DNA of 64,000 nucleotides from Nitrosomonadaceae bacterium (GCA_002721545.1 PBKR01000032.1:1-64000); one strand, 5' to 3'; counted from the stretch's first letter, positions 51,923 through 62,409 are shown. Notes: generated by a model from the letters alone, not told the origin. A program made the numbers and translations.

Positions 51923-53176
51923 CTATGGTAGAATTATTTCATTGGCAAATAATTCATCTATAGATTCTCTTTTTCTAATAAGATGAATACTATCATAATC
52001 CACCATTACCTCAGGAGCTCGGGGACGGCTATTATAGTTAGAGCTCATACTCATGCCATAAGCCCCAGCAGACATAACAGCAAGTAAATCTCCTTGTGAC
52101 AAAGAAATTTTCCGATCATATCCAAGGAAGTCTCCTGTTTCGCATACAGGACCCACTATCTGATAAGATTTAGCTTTCTGTTCATTTATAATTACCGGTA
52201 AAATTTCATGGTACGCATTATATAAGGCAGGACGAAGTAAATCATTCATAGCTGCATCTACTATAGCAAAATTACGATGAGGTGTATGTTTTAGATATTC
52301 GACACGGGTAAGCAACACTCCTGCATTTCCCACTAATGATCGACCCGGCTCTATCAAAATACGATGAGTTCGATTTTCAAGACCTGCACATAGCGCAGTA
52401 ATATAATTCTGAGCTGATGGTGGGTTTTCTTTTGAATAACGAATCCCTAACCCACCACCAAAATCAAGGTGATCTATTTTAATTTTTTTACTTTCTAATC
52501 TATCTAGCAAGCCAATTACTTTCTCACTAGCTTCGGAAAAAGGGGACAGATCAGTTAACTGAGACCCAATATGAAAGTCCAATCCAGTCATACGAATATT
52601 AGATAGTTCTTTTCCTGATAGATAAAGCTTCTCGGCCTCATTAAATGGTACTCCAAATTTATTCTCTTTTAGTCCGGTAGCAATATATGGATGAGTTTTT
52701 GCATCTACATCAGGATTAACTCTTATACTAACCGGTGCAATTTTATTCATCCCCTTTGCAATCTGATTTAAAACTAGAAGTTCAGCTTCTGATTCTACGT
52801 TAAAGCACAGAATATTTACTGATAGTGCAGCTTGTATTTCAGCTGAATTTTTTCCCACACCAGAAAATACTATTTTTTTTGGATCTCCTCCAACTTTAAG
52901 AACCCGCTGCAATTCTCCTCCAGATACTATATCAAACCCACTACCAAGCTTGGCAAATAAATCAAGAATAGCAATATTAGGATTAGCTTTAACTGCGTAG
53001 CATAATAAATGATCCCTATCAGAAAATGCGGCATCAAATTCCCTATACGCTTTATCTAATGCTGCTTGAGAATAGACATAACATGGAGTACCAAATTCTC
53101 GAGCAATCTTATCTAGAGAAACAGATTCAGCAGAAAGCGTAGAAGCACGATAAGTAAAAAAAGGGAAACCGATCAA
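51923..53176 (-). CDS. lysA: Diaminopimelate decarboxylase
   Basis: PLP enzyme converting meso-DAP to L-lysine. At 417 aa, fold type III: Schiff-base Lys K63 in YAVKANPN, HIGSQLTD, the Gly-rich DFGGGLGIRY, and EPGRSLVGNAG for the cofactor phosphate, with the substrate Cys-Glu in CETGDFL. The start is TTG at 53176 with GGAAG just upstream; it overlaps the lptM stop codon by four bases (TTGA), so translation is coupled. The lptM-lysA order is conserved in beta- and gammaproteobacteria. Confidence 0.97.
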   Translation of the reverse strand: MIGFPFFTYRASTLSAESVSLDKIAREFGTPCYVYSQAALDKAYREFDAAFSDRDHLLCYAVKANPNIAILDLFAKLGSGFDIVSGGELQRVLKVGGDPKKIVFSGVGKNSAEIQAALSVNILCFNVESEAELLVLNQIAKGMNKIAPVSIRVNPDVDAKTHPYIATGLKENKFGVPFNEAEKLYLSGKELSNIRMTGLDFHIGSQLTDLSPFSEASEKVIGLLDRLESKKIKIDHLDFGGGLGIRYSKENPPSAQNYITALCAGLENRTHRILIEPGRSLVGNAGVLLTRVEYLKHTPHRNFAIVDAAMNDLLRPALYNAYHEILPVIINEQKAKSYQIVGPVCETGDFLGYDRKISLSQGDLLAVMSAGAYGMSMSSNYNSRPRAPEVMVDYDSIHLIRKRESIDELFANEIILP

Positions 53177-53304
53177 TTCTTCTTCCCTTCTAACTTAGAA
53201 GTATTTTTATCTAATGGTCGATCTTCTGGTAGATAAAGAGGACCTTTTAAGCCACAGGCTCCTAAAATCAGACCTAATAAAATTAAACTACTTAATATAC
53301 GCAT
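53173..53304 (-). CDS. lptM: LPS-translocon lipoprotein LptM (YifL-like)
   Basis: A 43-aa lipoprotein. A short signal peptide runs to a lipobox (LGAC, Cys at residue 17), followed at once by the invariant GLKGPLYLP motif that defines the LptM/YifL family. In E. coli LptM binds LptD-LptE and helps form LptD disulfides. It fits the presence of lptD and surA in this window. Its TGA overlaps the TTG of lysA. Short, but the motif leaves little doubt. Confidence 0.92.
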   Translation of the reverse strand: MRILSSLILLGLILGACGLKGPLYLPEDRPLDKNTSKLEGKKN

Positions 53305-53398
53305 GAAAAATTCCCAAAATCAATGATATAAAATACTAACACAAATAAAAATCAATAAATAATCATAGATATACTTAATAATCCTAGTAAATTTATAT

Positions 53399-54154
53399 TT
53401 ATCCTATTCCTTTCAATTCATCCCGAACGGCCAAATAGTCTGGACAAATACTTTCAACTGTTCTCCAGAATGCTGAAGAGTGGTTCATTTCAATAAGATG
53501 TGATAATTCATGAGCAATAACATAATCTACCAAACGAATTGATAAATGAATTAATCTCCAATTCAAATGAACAATTCCACGCATATCACAGCTACCCCAT
53601 TGAGTTCTAGCATGCGACAATCTCAGTTGTGGACATGTCACTCGAAGTTTTTCTGAGAAATATTTAATACGCTTTCTAAAATAGATGCGCGCCTGCTGGT
53701 AGTACCAATCCATTACAATTTTCTCAATTTCCCGAGCAGCTATTATAGATGGCAATGCCAATTCCAATTGATTCTTTTCTGCTAGAGACTGCTTTTTCAC
53801 TCGAACCATTCTCACCACTCCAGTAGATGTTATTGCTATTTTCCATGGCTCTCCAAGCAATGGGAAAATAGCTGATTCCTCCCACACCAATCTTATTAAT
53901 TCTTTTTCTTCCCATTCATCAAGTTTCTTTAGAATCCAAGATCTTCTTTCCTGTAACACAAACTCAATCCAACTTAATTTCTCACCAATAGGAGCGTTAA
54001 TCGTCAAACCATCACAGTCTATTTTAATGCTTATTGATTTACATCTACGCCTTTTTAAGACATACGATACTTCTTTATCATTTAAAATAATATGATGTAT
54101 ATTCCTTTTAATTATTTTTCTATTATCTGGCAGTTGATATGAATGCTTTCTCAT
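53399..54154 (-). CDS. YgjP-like zinc metallopeptidase (DUF45, SprT-related fold)
   Basis: A 251-aa cytoplasmic protein. Zinc site HELSH at residues 215-219 with a third likely ligand H225 in MNHSSAFW, and upstream TQWGSC (about 185-190), both conserved in the YgjP/DUF45 family. The N-terminal half (about 20-150) is a beta-rich region with a KxISIKID pattern. The family's cellular role is unsettled. It lies 5 nt downstream of plsC, so part of the glyQS-gmhB-plsC run. Start ATG. Confidence 0.9.
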   Translation of the reverse strand: MRKHSYQLPDNRKIIKRNIHHIILNDKEVSYVLKRRRCKSISIKIDCDGLTINAPIGEKLSWIEFVLQERRSWILKKLDEWEEKELIRLVWEESAIFPLLGEPWKIAITSTGVVRMVRVKKQSLAEKNQLELALPSIIAAREIEKIVMDWYYQQARIYFRKRIKYFSEKLRVTCPQLRLSHARTQWGSCDMRGIVHLNWRLIHLSIRLVDYVIAHELSHLIEMNHSSAFWRTVESICPDYLAVRDELKGIG

Positions 54155-54159
54155 TTTAC

Positions 54160-54891
54160 TTAAGTGATCCCCTTATCACATATACGATTCATTTCTAATT
54201 CAATCCACTCCTCCACTTTATCATTTAGTTCATTAGCATCCATCCCCACAGGATCTATCAACTCACCAATACTCACTGTTATAGTCCCAGGAAATTTAAT
54301 AAAAGAGTTTTTTCCCCACAGTATTCCAGCATTATGGGCAACCGGGACTACAGACACACCAGTTCTTGTTGCTAGCAATGCACCACCAATCCCATATTTT
54401 CCTTTCTTCCCAGGATCTATACGTGTGCCTTCAGGAAAAACAACTACCCAAAGCCCTTTCTCTAACCTATCCTTCCCCTGTTTTATAATTTGTTTCAGTG
54501 CTGCTCTTCCTAAACTCCTATTTATCGCGATAGGGCTTGTCATTGCTAGCCCCCAACCAAAAAATGGAATATAAAGTAATTCTTTTTTTAATACCCATGC
54601 CTGTGGCGGAAAAATCTTCTGAAAAGCAAGTGTCTCCCAGGCTGATTGATGTTTTGATAATATAATAGCTGGTTTTCTAGGAATATTCTCTGCCCCTAAT
54701 ACGCAATAATTAACCCCACATATCACTCGAGAAAAGAACAGCATCATATGTGCCCATCCAGAAATGACATAATATCGCTTAAGGGGAGACAATGGGTATG
54801 AAGCTAGAACAATTAATGCGTAAGGAGGTGTAATTATAATTTGCAGTATAAAATAAATTATCGAACGTAGCCCAGCAATAAAAAGTCTCAT
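54160..54891 (-). CDS. plsC: 1-acyl-sn-glycerol-3-phosphate acyltransferase
   Basis: Adds the second acyl chain to make phosphatidic acid. At 243 aa, with an N-terminal hydrophobic region (about 8-32). Motif I is KHQSAWE (H81 to E86), an HX4E form instead of the textbook HX4D; I recall this form from other betaproteobacterial homologues in the gmhB-plsC pair. Motif III FPEGTR (about 150) is intact. It overlaps gmhB by 4 nt. Start ATG. Confidence 0.92.
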   Translation of the reverse strand: MRLFIAGLRSIIYFILQIIITPPYALIVLASYPLSPLKRYYVISGWAHMMLFFSRVICGVNYCVLGAENIPRKPAIILSKHQSAWETLAFQKIFPPQAWVLKKELLYIPFFGWGLAMTSPIAINRSLGRAALKQIIKQGKDRLEKGLWVVVFPEGTRIDPGKKGKYGIGGALLATRTGVSVVPVAHNAGILWGKNSFIKFPGTITVSIGELIDPVGMDANELNDKVEEWIELEMNRICDKGIT

Positions 54892-55418
54892 TTGACCAGA
54901 GTATCAACAACAGAAGCAAGATCGGAAAATATTCTTGTGTTTTTAGGAAGGCTCTTGGTGCTCTTAATTTTTCCACCTTTCCCAGTAAGAACTAATATTG
55001 GTAACGCACCTGAAGATGCTGCCGCCTTTAAATAACGTAAATTATCTCCAACTATAAAAACATTATTTATATCAACACCAAATCGTTGAGTAACCTCCTC
55101 AAACATTATGCTCAATAACTTACTACGGTTATATTTCTTAGTATTTGACTGCGGACTTAAAAATATTGCATCAATACGCCCTCCAGCCTGATTCACAGCC
55201 TTACACATTCTATCATTGATAGAATTAAATCTTGGCATATCAATGATCTTCTTATCACATGATCGATTACTAGCAACGACTATCCGATACCCCATTTGAT
55301 TTAGATACGATATAGCCTCAATACTCCCCTGAATTGGGGTCCATTCGACAGAGGATTTAGTAATAATATTACTATAATTATTTATTACAACATCATGATC
55401 AAGAATAATCAATTTCAT
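54888..55418 (-). CDS. gmhB: Divergent GmhB-like HAD phosphatase, probably degenerate
   Basis: By position (glyS-gmhB-plsC) and overall sequence this is D-glycero-beta-D-manno-heptose-1,7-bisphosphate phosphatase, which supplies ADP-heptose for the LPS core. At 176 aa it is full length. However, motif I reads LDHDVVIN (D7 and D9 kept, usual LDRDGVIN altered), motif II reads ASNRS instead of TNQSG, the zinc loop CPHxP...CxC is replaced by SPQSNTKKYN (88-97, no Cys or His), and motif IV GDSLRD is GDNLRY (124-129). There is no frameshift or stop. Catalysis is doubtful. It overlaps plsC by 4 nt. Confidence 0.8.
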   Translation of the reverse strand: MKLIILDHDVVINNYSNIITKSSVEWTPIQGSIEAISYLNQMGYRIVVASNRSCDKKIIDMPRFNSINDRMCKAVNQAGGRIDAIFLSPQSNTKKYNRSKLLSIMFEEVTQRFGVDINNVFIVGDNLRYLKAAASSGALPILVLTGKGGKIKSTKSLPKNTRIFSDLASVVDTLVK

Positions 55419-55424
55419 AGATTA

Positions 55425-57557
55425 TTAAGACACCATTAAACTTAAATCAGCAACTTGGTTCATATAAGCACGCCCATATTGTAATAATAAGAACCTATTG
55501 TTCCTTATTTTCTTATCTTCAGCATTTACCATAACCTGGTCAAAAAAATCCTCCACTGGAGAGGCAAGATTTACTAATATGCTTAATGCCTCTGAGAACC
55601 TTCTCTCAGATCTAAGCGCTTCAGATTCTTTTCCTATCTTCTGTAGGGAATTCCATAAGTTTATTTCAGCATCGATTTCAAATAAATTAGGATCAGGCAT
55701 ATCTATATTTTCCAAAGAGTAATTAGCACAGATAATATCTTGACCTGATTTCTTTAGAATATTTGTAATACGTTTATTCGCATTAGCAAGAATACGACCT
55801 TCCTCAGTTGAAAGGAATTTTTCTGCCATAGGAATAATATCTGCAAGCGTGGCTAAAGAATTAACACTACCAAATGGAGTAATAACTGATTCTATAGCAT
55901 GATAATTGTTCCCTTGATCAGAGAAATATCTTCTCGCTCTATCTAATAAAAAGTTTTTTATAATCATAGAATCAAATTTAGTGTTATGCCTGATATTTGT
56001 TGGCATATATTCTTTTGTAATAAGAATTAATTCATGCAAATTAATCTCAAGTCTCTTCTGTATCAATATTCTTATAACTCCAGATGCATGGCGGCGCAAA
56101 GCAAATGGATCCTTATCACCTGAAGGAAGCTGTCCAATACCAAACATTCCAATTAATATCTCCAATTTATCTGCAAGTGCAACACAAACACCCACCATGT
56201 TACGAGGTAAGTCATCGCCAGAAAATCTAGGCTTGTAGTGATCCTCAATTGCAGTAGCTAATTCATCACTTATCCCATCATGAATTGCATAATAACGGCC
56301 CATAACACCTTGAAGCTCAGGAAATTCTCCAACCATTTCGGTAAGTAAATCAGCCTTAGATAACATCGCAACTTCACTTGCTAGAGCAGAAATTTTTTTT
56401 CCACCCAAGTGTAGGCCAATTTTCTGTGAAATTTTTGATACACGATCAACTCGATCACGTAATGTTCCAAGTTTACTGTGATACACGACACCACATAAGC
56501 TTTCTATACGAGAAACTAATGTTTTCTTTCGGTCTTGGTTATAAAAAAATTCCGCATCTGCCAATCGTGCATGAAGAACCATCTCATTACCGCTTATAAT
56601 AGTTGAAGGCTTATTGGTTGCAATATTACTTACTATTAAGAACCTCGATAATAAATTTCCTTTATTATCAAGCAACGGGAAATATTTCTGGTGTTGCTTC
56701 ATCGATAATATCAAGCATTCCTGAGGAATATTAAGAAATGTTTTGTTAAATTCCCCCATATAAACCTCTGGATACTCAACCAATGAAGTAACCTCATTTA
56801 ATAATATATTGTCTTGTACCAAGTTTCCTTTTGCTTTTTTACTAGCTGCATTTAATTTCTCTACTATTATTTCTTTCCTTTTCTCAAAATCAACTATGAC
56901 AAACCCTTTCTCAAGTAAAATTTTCTCATACTCATTAGCATGCGATAATGCAATGCGACCATTACTTAAGAATCGATGACCTAGCGTCTCCAGTTTAGAA
57001 CTTTTTAATCCAAATATCTCTATTGGCTCATATAGTAAATTTTCTCCATATAGCATAATAAAATTATGTACTGGGCGAATAAAATGCTCGCTCCCACTAC
57101 CCCAGCGCATCATTCTCGGAGCTGAAATCTTTGTCAATAAATCTTTTAGATTGCTAATAAGTATTTCCCCAAGACTCTGTCCTGGTTGTTTATATTTATA
57201 GATATAACAAAGAGTCCCTTTAGTATCAGTCCCCTGCTTTAAGCTATCTACTGCAACTCCACATGAACGAGCAAAGCCTTGCAATGCTGGAGTAATCCTA
57301 CCTAAATCATCGTGAGCCGCAGTTACTGCAGGCCCCTTTCTTTCAATCAGTCTCTCAGTCTGAATATCCAATACTGCAGTTATAGTTAAAGCTAGACGGC
57401 GAGGCGTAACATATGATGTCAACTTACTTTCTGAGGTTAATAAGAAGTTCTGATCCAGTATATTAAATACACCATCAGAGAAATTACTGCTCAAATCTTG
57501 TAATAATTTTGGCGGTAATTCTTCAGTTATAATTTCAATAAGCAGTGTATCTTGCAT
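55425..57557 (-). CDS. glyS: Glycine--tRNA ligase beta subunit
   Basis: Large subunit of the alpha2-beta2 bacterial glycyl-tRNA synthetase. At 710 aa it is full length, with the N-terminal LLIEIITEELPPK, the GHRFLSNGRI region, the HD-like central domain and a C-terminal anticodon-binding helical domain (SPVEDFFDQVMVNAED near 665). It is 15 nt downstream of glyQ. No interruption is seen. Start ATG. Confidence 0.97.
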   Translation of the reverse strand: MQDTLLIEIITEELPPKLLQDLSSNFSDGVFNILDQNFLLTSESKLTSYVTPRRLALTITAVLDIQTERLIERKGPAVTAAHDDLGRITPALQGFARSCGVAVDSLKQGTDTKGTLCYIYKYKQPGQSLGEILISNLKDLLTKISAPRMMRWGSGSEHFIRPVHNFIMLYGENLLYEPIEIFGLKSSKLETLGHRFLSNGRIALSHANEYEKILLEKGFVIVDFEKRKEIIVEKLNAASKKAKGNLVQDNILLNEVTSLVEYPEVYMGEFNKTFLNIPQECLILSMKQHQKYFPLLDNKGNLLSRFLIVSNIATNKPSTIISGNEMVLHARLADAEFFYNQDRKKTLVSRIESLCGVVYHSKLGTLRDRVDRVSKISQKIGLHLGGKKISALASEVAMLSKADLLTEMVGEFPELQGVMGRYYAIHDGISDELATAIEDHYKPRFSGDDLPRNMVGVCVALADKLEILIGMFGIGQLPSGDKDPFALRRHASGVIRILIQKRLEINLHELILITKEYMPTNIRHNTKFDSMIIKNFLLDRARRYFSDQGNNYHAIESVITPFGSVNSLATLADIIPMAEKFLSTEEGRILANANKRITNILKKSGQDIICANYSLENIDMPDPNLFEIDAEINLWNSLQKIGKESEALRSERRFSEALSILVNLASPVEDFFDQVMVNAEDKKIRNNRFLLLQYGRAYMNQVADLSLMVS

Positions 57558-57572
57558 ATAAATAATTCTGTT

Positions 57573-58445
57573 CTATTTCAAAAGCATTGGAAAACCAAGT
57601 CCCTTACGAGAATTATAATATTCCCTTGCAACTAATCTAGCTAAAACTCTTATCCTACCAATATAGGCAGCACGCTCAGTAACCGAAATTGCTCCACTCG
57701 CATCTAATAAATTAAAAGTATGAGAGCACTTCAATACTTGTTCATAACTTGGTATTGATAAATTCAATTCAAGTAGACGCTTTGCCTCAGATTCATACAT
57801 AATAAATTGCTTTAAAAGGAGAGGCACATTACTCTGATCAAAATTATATTTGGACTGCTCTACTTCATTTTGATGGTATACATCCCCATATGTAATTCCA
57901 TCTGTCCAAACTAAATTAAACACATCTTGAATATCTTGAAGATTCATTGCAAGACGTTCCAACCCATAGGTAATTTCACCTAGTACTGGTTTACAATCAA
58001 GACCACCTACTTGCTGAAAATAAGTAAACTGGCTTATTTCCATTCCATTTAACCATACCTCCCAACCTAAACCCCACGACCCAAGTGTAGGCGATTCCCA
58101 ATTATCCTCAACAAATCTAATATCATTAACTTCAGGATTAATTTTTAGTTCCCGCAATGAATCAAGATATAAGTCTTGAATATTAATAGGTGAAGGCTTC
58201 ATTACCACCTGATATTGATAGTAGTGCTGCAAACGATTTGGGTTTTTTCCATAACGCCCATCTTTAGGGCGACGAGATGGCTGAATATAAGAAGATCTCC
58301 ATGGCTCAGGCCCAATTGCTCTTAAAAAAGTTGCCGGATGAAAAGTCCCTGCTCCCATTTCTATATCATATGGCTGAAGTAAAACACAGCCCTGGTTGCT
58401 CCAGTAGCGCTGCAAAGTAAAAATAATTTCCTGGAATGTAAGCAT
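57573..58445 (-). CDS. glyQ: Glycine--tRNA ligase alpha subunit
   Basis: Catalytic class II subunit of the tetrameric GlyRS. At 290 aa, with [20 protein letters not shown] at the N terminus, [19 protein letters not shown] (about 32-50) and the [10 protein letters not shown] motif 3 (about 176-185). It is followed by glyS and preceded by lnt, the common corC-lnt-glyQS order. Start ATG. Confidence 0.97.
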   Translation of the reverse strand: MLTFQEIIFTLQRYWSNQGCVLLQPYDIEMGAGTFHPATFLRAIGPEPWRSSYIQPSRRPKDGRYGKNPNRLQHYYQYQVVMKPSPINIQDLYLDSLRELKINPEVNDIRFVEDNWESPTLGSWGLGWEVWLNGMEISQFTYFQQVGGLDCKPVLGEITYGLERLAMNLQDIQDVFNLVWTDGITYGDVYHQNEVEQSKYNFDQSNVPLLLKQFIMYESEAKRLLELNLSIPSYEQVLKCSHTFNLLDASGAISVTERAAYIGRIRVLARLVAREYYNSRKGLGFPMLLK

Positions 58446-58488
58446 GAATCTACCTAAATGAAATCTGCAATAAACTAAAAAATAGATT

Positions 58489-60036
58489 TTACAGGTTTTT
58501 TCTTATACCAAATAAAGTCTGAATAAAACAAATAAATAAAGAGAACCAAACAAATCCTAATACTAAACTATTTCCAAAAAAAACAAACGGGGTTGAGCCA
58601 GTGTATCCCTGTACTAGACCATGTAATATTGTCTCTTTAAATATATCAGCTTGCTGTATGACAACACCACGTTCATTTATAATAGCGCTTACTCCAGTAT
58701 TGGTAGCACGCAACATATATCGCCCTGTCTCAAGTGCCCGCATTTGCGAGACCTGTAAGTGCTGATAAGGGCCAATAGAACGGCCAAACCAGGCGTCATT
58801 ACTCACATTAACAAGTAATGACGCTTGCGGTAATTTATAGATTAATTCCTCACCAAATGCATCTTCATAACAAATATTTACTGCAACACTCTGCCCTGCA
58901 ATATTCATAGGTTTTTGTTTCAGTTCACCACGAGAAAAGTCTGTTAATGGAATCTTTAGACTATTTATAATCCAACCAAAAACAGGCTTAAATGGAATAA
59001 ACTCGCCAAATGGTAATAAATGAAATTTACGGTATATCTGCTCAGGAGAAATACCAAAACTAAACATAGAATTATAATAACTTCCTGAATTATTTTCAGT
59101 CTCTACCATACCAATAAGTATATCTCCATTATTTTCTTTTGCATGGGTAGAAATCTGTGCAAGATACTTGTCAGATACTTTATCACGAGTCAACGGCAAA
59201 GATATTTCTGGTGCAACAATCAGACGGCTATTGCTATTAAGTGCTAACTTAGCATACGTACCCATTGTATGGGTAACATGCTCCGGGTTCCATTTCATTT
59301 CCTGAGAAATATTTCCCTGTAGCAAGCTTACTGTTACAGGATCACCTTGTGGCTCACCCCAATTAATAAACTGCAAGCTAAAACCAACAAACCAAATTAT
59401 AGGTAAAAATATAATATTACGCCAAGAACGTAATTCCCTTTCAAAAAATAAGCTTATACATGCAGAACTTAAAATAAGCACCAATGAAATACCATATACA
59501 CCTGTCACTGCAGCATATCCCACAATAGGACTAAAAGGAGCCTGAGAATAACCCATTGTCAACCATGGAAAACCAAAAAAAGGCATTACGCCACGAAGCC
59601 ATTCAGATAACGTCCAAATACTAGCCACAAATATTACCCAGACTAATGGCTCCCCAAAATGAAATTTTTTTATCAACCAACCTATTATAGTTATATATAA
59701 AGAAAGATAAGCACAAAGAATTATTAAAAGAAAAATTGCAGTTGGCATGGGTAGCGCCCCAAACTCATGCAAACTAATATATATCCATGTAACTCCCACA
59801 CCAAACATTCCCATACCGAAAAAGAAGCCAAGCGTGGCTGCTTGTATGGGTGATGTGCTTTTACGCCAAAAATAAAGTAAACATGCAACTGTTATAACTG
59901 GAATGGGGAAAAGATAAAATGGAGCAAACCCTAGAACTGTTATTGCACCAAGTAATAAAACAATAATTAAATGAAACATTCTCTGTTTTGAGCTCTGAAT
60001 TTTAATTATTGATTCTTCACTACTCAATCCTTGCAC
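58489..60036 (-). CDS. lnt: Apolipoprotein N-acyltransferase
   Basis: Adds the third acyl chain to outer-membrane lipoproteins. At 515 aa, with about seven N-terminal membrane helices (to about residue 205), a periplasmic nitrilase domain (about 220-480) with catalytic Glu in APEISLPL, Lys in the LPFGEFIPF region and Cys in [11 protein letters not shown], then a last helix. The start is GTG at 60036 inside the end of corC, with GAGGA 6 nt upstream. NlpD and LptM in this window are expected substrates. Confidence 0.96.
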   Translation of the reverse strand: MQGLSSEESIIKIQSSKQRMFHLIIVLLLGAITVLGFAPFYLFPIPVITVACLLYFWRKSTSPIQAATLGFFFGMGMFGVGVTWIYISLHEFGALPMPTAIFLLIILCAYLSLYITIIGWLIKKFHFGEPLVWVIFVASIWTLSEWLRGVMPFFGFPWLTMGYSQAPFSPIVGYAAVTGVYGISLVLILSSACISLFFERELRSWRNIIFLPIIWFVGFSLQFINWGEPQGDPVTVSLLQGNISQEMKWNPEHVTHTMGTYAKLALNSNSRLIVAPEISLPLTRDKVSDKYLAQISTHAKENNGDILIGMVETENNSGSYYNSMFSFGISPEQIYRKFHLLPFGEFIPFKPVFGWIINSLKIPLTDFSRGELKQKPMNIAGQSVAVNICYEDAFGEELIYKLPQASLLVNVSNDAWFGRSIGPYQHLQVSQMRALETGRYMLRATNTGVSAIINERGVVIQQADIFKETILHGLVQGYTGSTPFVFFGNSLVLGFVWFSLFICFIQTLFGIRKNL

Positions 60037-60872
60037 TGATTTTCCTCAGGCTTGTGTCTCTCAACTAAAACCATATGTAGTCTGCGACTATCGGCTCTCA
60101 ATACTATAAACCTTAAATCTCCAATGACAACTGACTCGCCGCTCTTAGGCAATCTGCCAAATTTATTTAATACTAATCCACCAACTGTGTCGAAGTCATC
60201 ATTACTATATTTTGTACCTAAAGATTCATTAAAATCTATTATCTCAGTAACTGCTTTAATTCGATAACGACCATCTAACTCTTGAACAATATTATCTTCT
60301 GACTCATCATAATCATATTCATCTTCAATATCGCCAACAATCTGCTCCAATACGTCTTCAATAGTAACCAAGCCAGCTACACCACCATATTCATCAACAA
60401 CAATTGCCATGTGATTTCTATTACTACGGAAATCTTTTAGCAATACATTTAATCTTTTAGATTCAGGAATAAATACCACTGGACGTAATATTTCTCGTGC
60501 ATTGAATTCCTCTCCTCCAGCATAATATCGTAGCAAATCCTTTGCTAATAAAATCCCAATTACATTATCTTTTCCATTTTCAGTCACTGGAAAACGAGAA
60601 TGTGCAGTTTCTATCATAAATGGAACAAATGTATCTGGTGTCTCACTTATATCGATTACATCCATTTGCGAACGAGGAACCATAATATCACTCGCCTTCA
60701 TTTCTGAAACCTGCATAACACCTTCAATCATGCTCAAAGCATCTGAATCAAGTAAATCACGTTCAAATGAAGAGTGTAATAGCTCTATTAACTGCTCACG
60801 ATCTTCTGGTTCACGTAAAAGCAATGCACTTAATTGTTCAAACCATTTAGGTTTAGGTACAGAATCATTCAT
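60024..60872 (-). CDS. corC: CorC/HlyC-type CBS and transporter-associated domain protein
   Basis: A 282-aa cytoplasmic protein with two CBS domains (about 65-185, with MVPRSQMDVID at the start), the VVDEYGGVAGLVTIEDVLEQIVGDI block, and a C-terminal CorC/HlyC domain (about 200-275). It lacks the membrane domain of the long CNNM/CorC forms. Proposed roles in magnesium/cobalt homeostasis are weakly supported. Its 3' end overlaps lnt by 13 nt; the order ybeZ-ybeY-corC-lnt is conserved. Confidence 0.94.
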   Translation of the reverse strand: MNDSVPKPKWFEQLSALLLREPEDREQLIELLHSSFERDLLDSDALSMIEGVMQVSEMKASDIMVPRSQMDVIDISETPDTFVPFMIETAHSRFPVTENGKDNVIGILLAKDLLRYYAGGEEFNAREILRPVVFIPESKRLNVLLKDFRSNRNHMAIVVDEYGGVAGLVTIEDVLEQIVGDIEDEYDYDESEDNIVQELDGRYRIKAVTEIIDFNESLGTKYSNDDFDTVGGLVLNKFGRLPKSGESVVIGDLRFIVLRADSRRLHMVLVERHKPEENQCKD

Positions 60873-60938
60873 ATTAAATTTTTAATGTTGAATACTAATA
60901 AAAGATCTATAACTATCCTATTAAACAAATACATAAAT

Positions 60939-61457
60939 TTAATTTCCATACTGATATGGATCATCAAACCCTAAGCTAACAACAATTTCTTTTTCAAGTT
61001 TTTCCATTATAATCGCATCATCTTCATTTTCATGTATATACCCTTGCAAATGTAAAGAACTATGCACTGTAAGGTGCGCATAGTGTGCCAGCAAATCCTT
61101 ATGCTGTTGATTTGCTTCTTTCTCTATTACTGCCGCGCATAACACAATATCCCCAGATAAGGGTAAGGTTTCTCCATATACAAAAACTAATACATTAGTA
61201 GCATAATCTTTGCCACGATAATCTCGATTGTATCTGCGACCTTCTACCTCATCAACTATACGTATGGTGACTTGTGCATTCTGCCTTAATCCAGCTTTAA
61301 ACCATTTACAAAACTGAAAACGTGTTGGAATTTCTTTTAAATGTGACCTAATATTAGAGGAATACTGTACCGTTAGCTCTAATTCTATTTTATTAATTGT
61401 TGGAACCAACTCGTCACATATGGACTTACTATTTTTTATCATATCTTTCATAGGCAT
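60939..61457 (-). CDS. ybeY: Endoribonuclease YbeY
   Basis: Zinc-dependent RNase for 16S 3'-end maturation and ribosome quality control. At 172 aa, with the metal site HLTVHSSLHLQGYIH (H132, H136, H142 as ligands) and NVLVFVYGE upstream. It overlaps the end of phoH by 29 nt; ATGs at 61457, 61451 and 61442 are all possible starts, and none has a strong ribosome site. The extra N-terminal 20 residues are not conserved. Confidence 0.95.
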   Translation of the reverse strand: MPMKDMIKNSKSICDELVPTINKIELELTVQYSSNIRSHLKEIPTRFQFCKWFKAGLRQNAQVTIRIVDEVEGRRYNRDYRGKDYATNVLVFVYGETLPLSGDIVLCAAVIEKEANQQHKDLLAHYAHLTVHSSLHLQGYIHENEDDAIIMEKLEKEIVVSLGFDDPYQYGN

Positions 61458-62409
61458 TTACAATTCTTTGTACCAAAGGATGCCTTACCACATCACTTGC
61501 TTCAAAATTAGTAAAAGCAACACCATGTACCTTCTCTAATATCTTTTTAGCTTCAACTAAGCCACTTTTCTGATTTCTTGCTAAATCAATTTGTGTGATA
61601 TCCCCAGTTACAACAACCTTAGAACCAAATCCAATACGAGTTAAAAACATTTTAATCTGCTCTGGTGTAGTATTTTGCGCTTCATCAAGAATAATAAATG
61701 ATTTATTCAATGTGCGCCCGCGCATAAAAGCAAGTGGCGCAGCTTCAATTATTCCACGTTCAAATAGCTTGCTAGCTTTAGCAATCCCCATCAAATCGTA
61801 TAGCGCATCATAAAGTGGTCTCAAATAAGGATCCACTTTCTGTGCCATATCACCTGGAAGAAAACCAAGTCTCTCACCTGCCTCAACTGCTGGACGTACT
61901 AATATTATGCGCTCTACTAAATCTCGCTCCAGTGCATCTACCGCGCTAGCTACAGCAAGATAAGTCTTGCCTGTACCTGCGGGGCCAATAGCAAAAGAAA
62001 TGTCATGATCTTGAATTTGCTCTAGATACCCTACTTGACGTGGTGTCCGACCATGCAAATTACTATGGCGTGTAACAAGAGGGGATATTGGCATATCATC
62101 TCCATCAACAAAATCAAGAAAGCTATGTTTTACTGGATTCTCAGAGCTCATTAATTCAATTAAACCTAACTGAATTTGTTCAATACTAAGACTAATTTTA
62201 GCTTGATTATAAAATTTTTTTAATGCGCATGATGCCATCTTTGTTTGATTAATTTTACCTCTAATACTAAAATTTTCATTACGATGGCTAATAGAAACGC
62301 TAAGAATTGACTCAATTTGTTTAAGATTTTCATCCAACGCACCACATAAATTCGCAAGACGCTGGTTATCATCTGCAGGGAAAGAAATTTCTTCTAATGT
62401 AGGTCTCAA
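61429..62409 (-). CDS. ybeZ: PhoH-like ATPase (YbeZ)
   Basis: P-loop ATPase that partners YbeY in RNA processing. At 326 aa, with an N-terminal KH-like segment (to about 115), Walker A GPAGTGKT (142-149), RPAVEAGERLGFLPGD, Walker B FIILDEAQNTTPEQ and VVTGDITQIDL. The start is TTG at 62409 with no strong ribosome site. It lies 31 nt downstream of miaB in the miaB-ybeZ-ybeY-corC-lnt run. Confidence 0.95.
   Translation of the reverse strand: MRPTLEEISFPADDNQRLANLCGALDENLKQIESILSVSISHRNENFSIRGKINQTKMASCALKKFYNQAKISLSIEQIQLGLIELMSSENPVKHSFLDFVDGDDMPISPLVTRHSNLHGRTPRQVGYLEQIQDHDISFAIGPAGTGKTYLAVASAVDALERDLVERIILVRPAVEAGERLGFLPGDMAQKVDPYLRPLYDALYDLMGIAKASKLFERGIIEAAPLAFMRGRTLNKSFIILDEAQNTTPEQIKMFLTRIGFGSKVVVTGDITQIDLARNQKSGLVEAKKILEKVHGVAFTNFEASDVVRHPLVQRIVNAYERYDKK

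Noticed and set aside
54160-54891. HX4E instead of HX4D in PlsC, considered as an active-site loss
   Set aside because: I recall the same HQSAWE form in other betaproteobacterial homologues beside gmhB, so it appears to be a normal variant.
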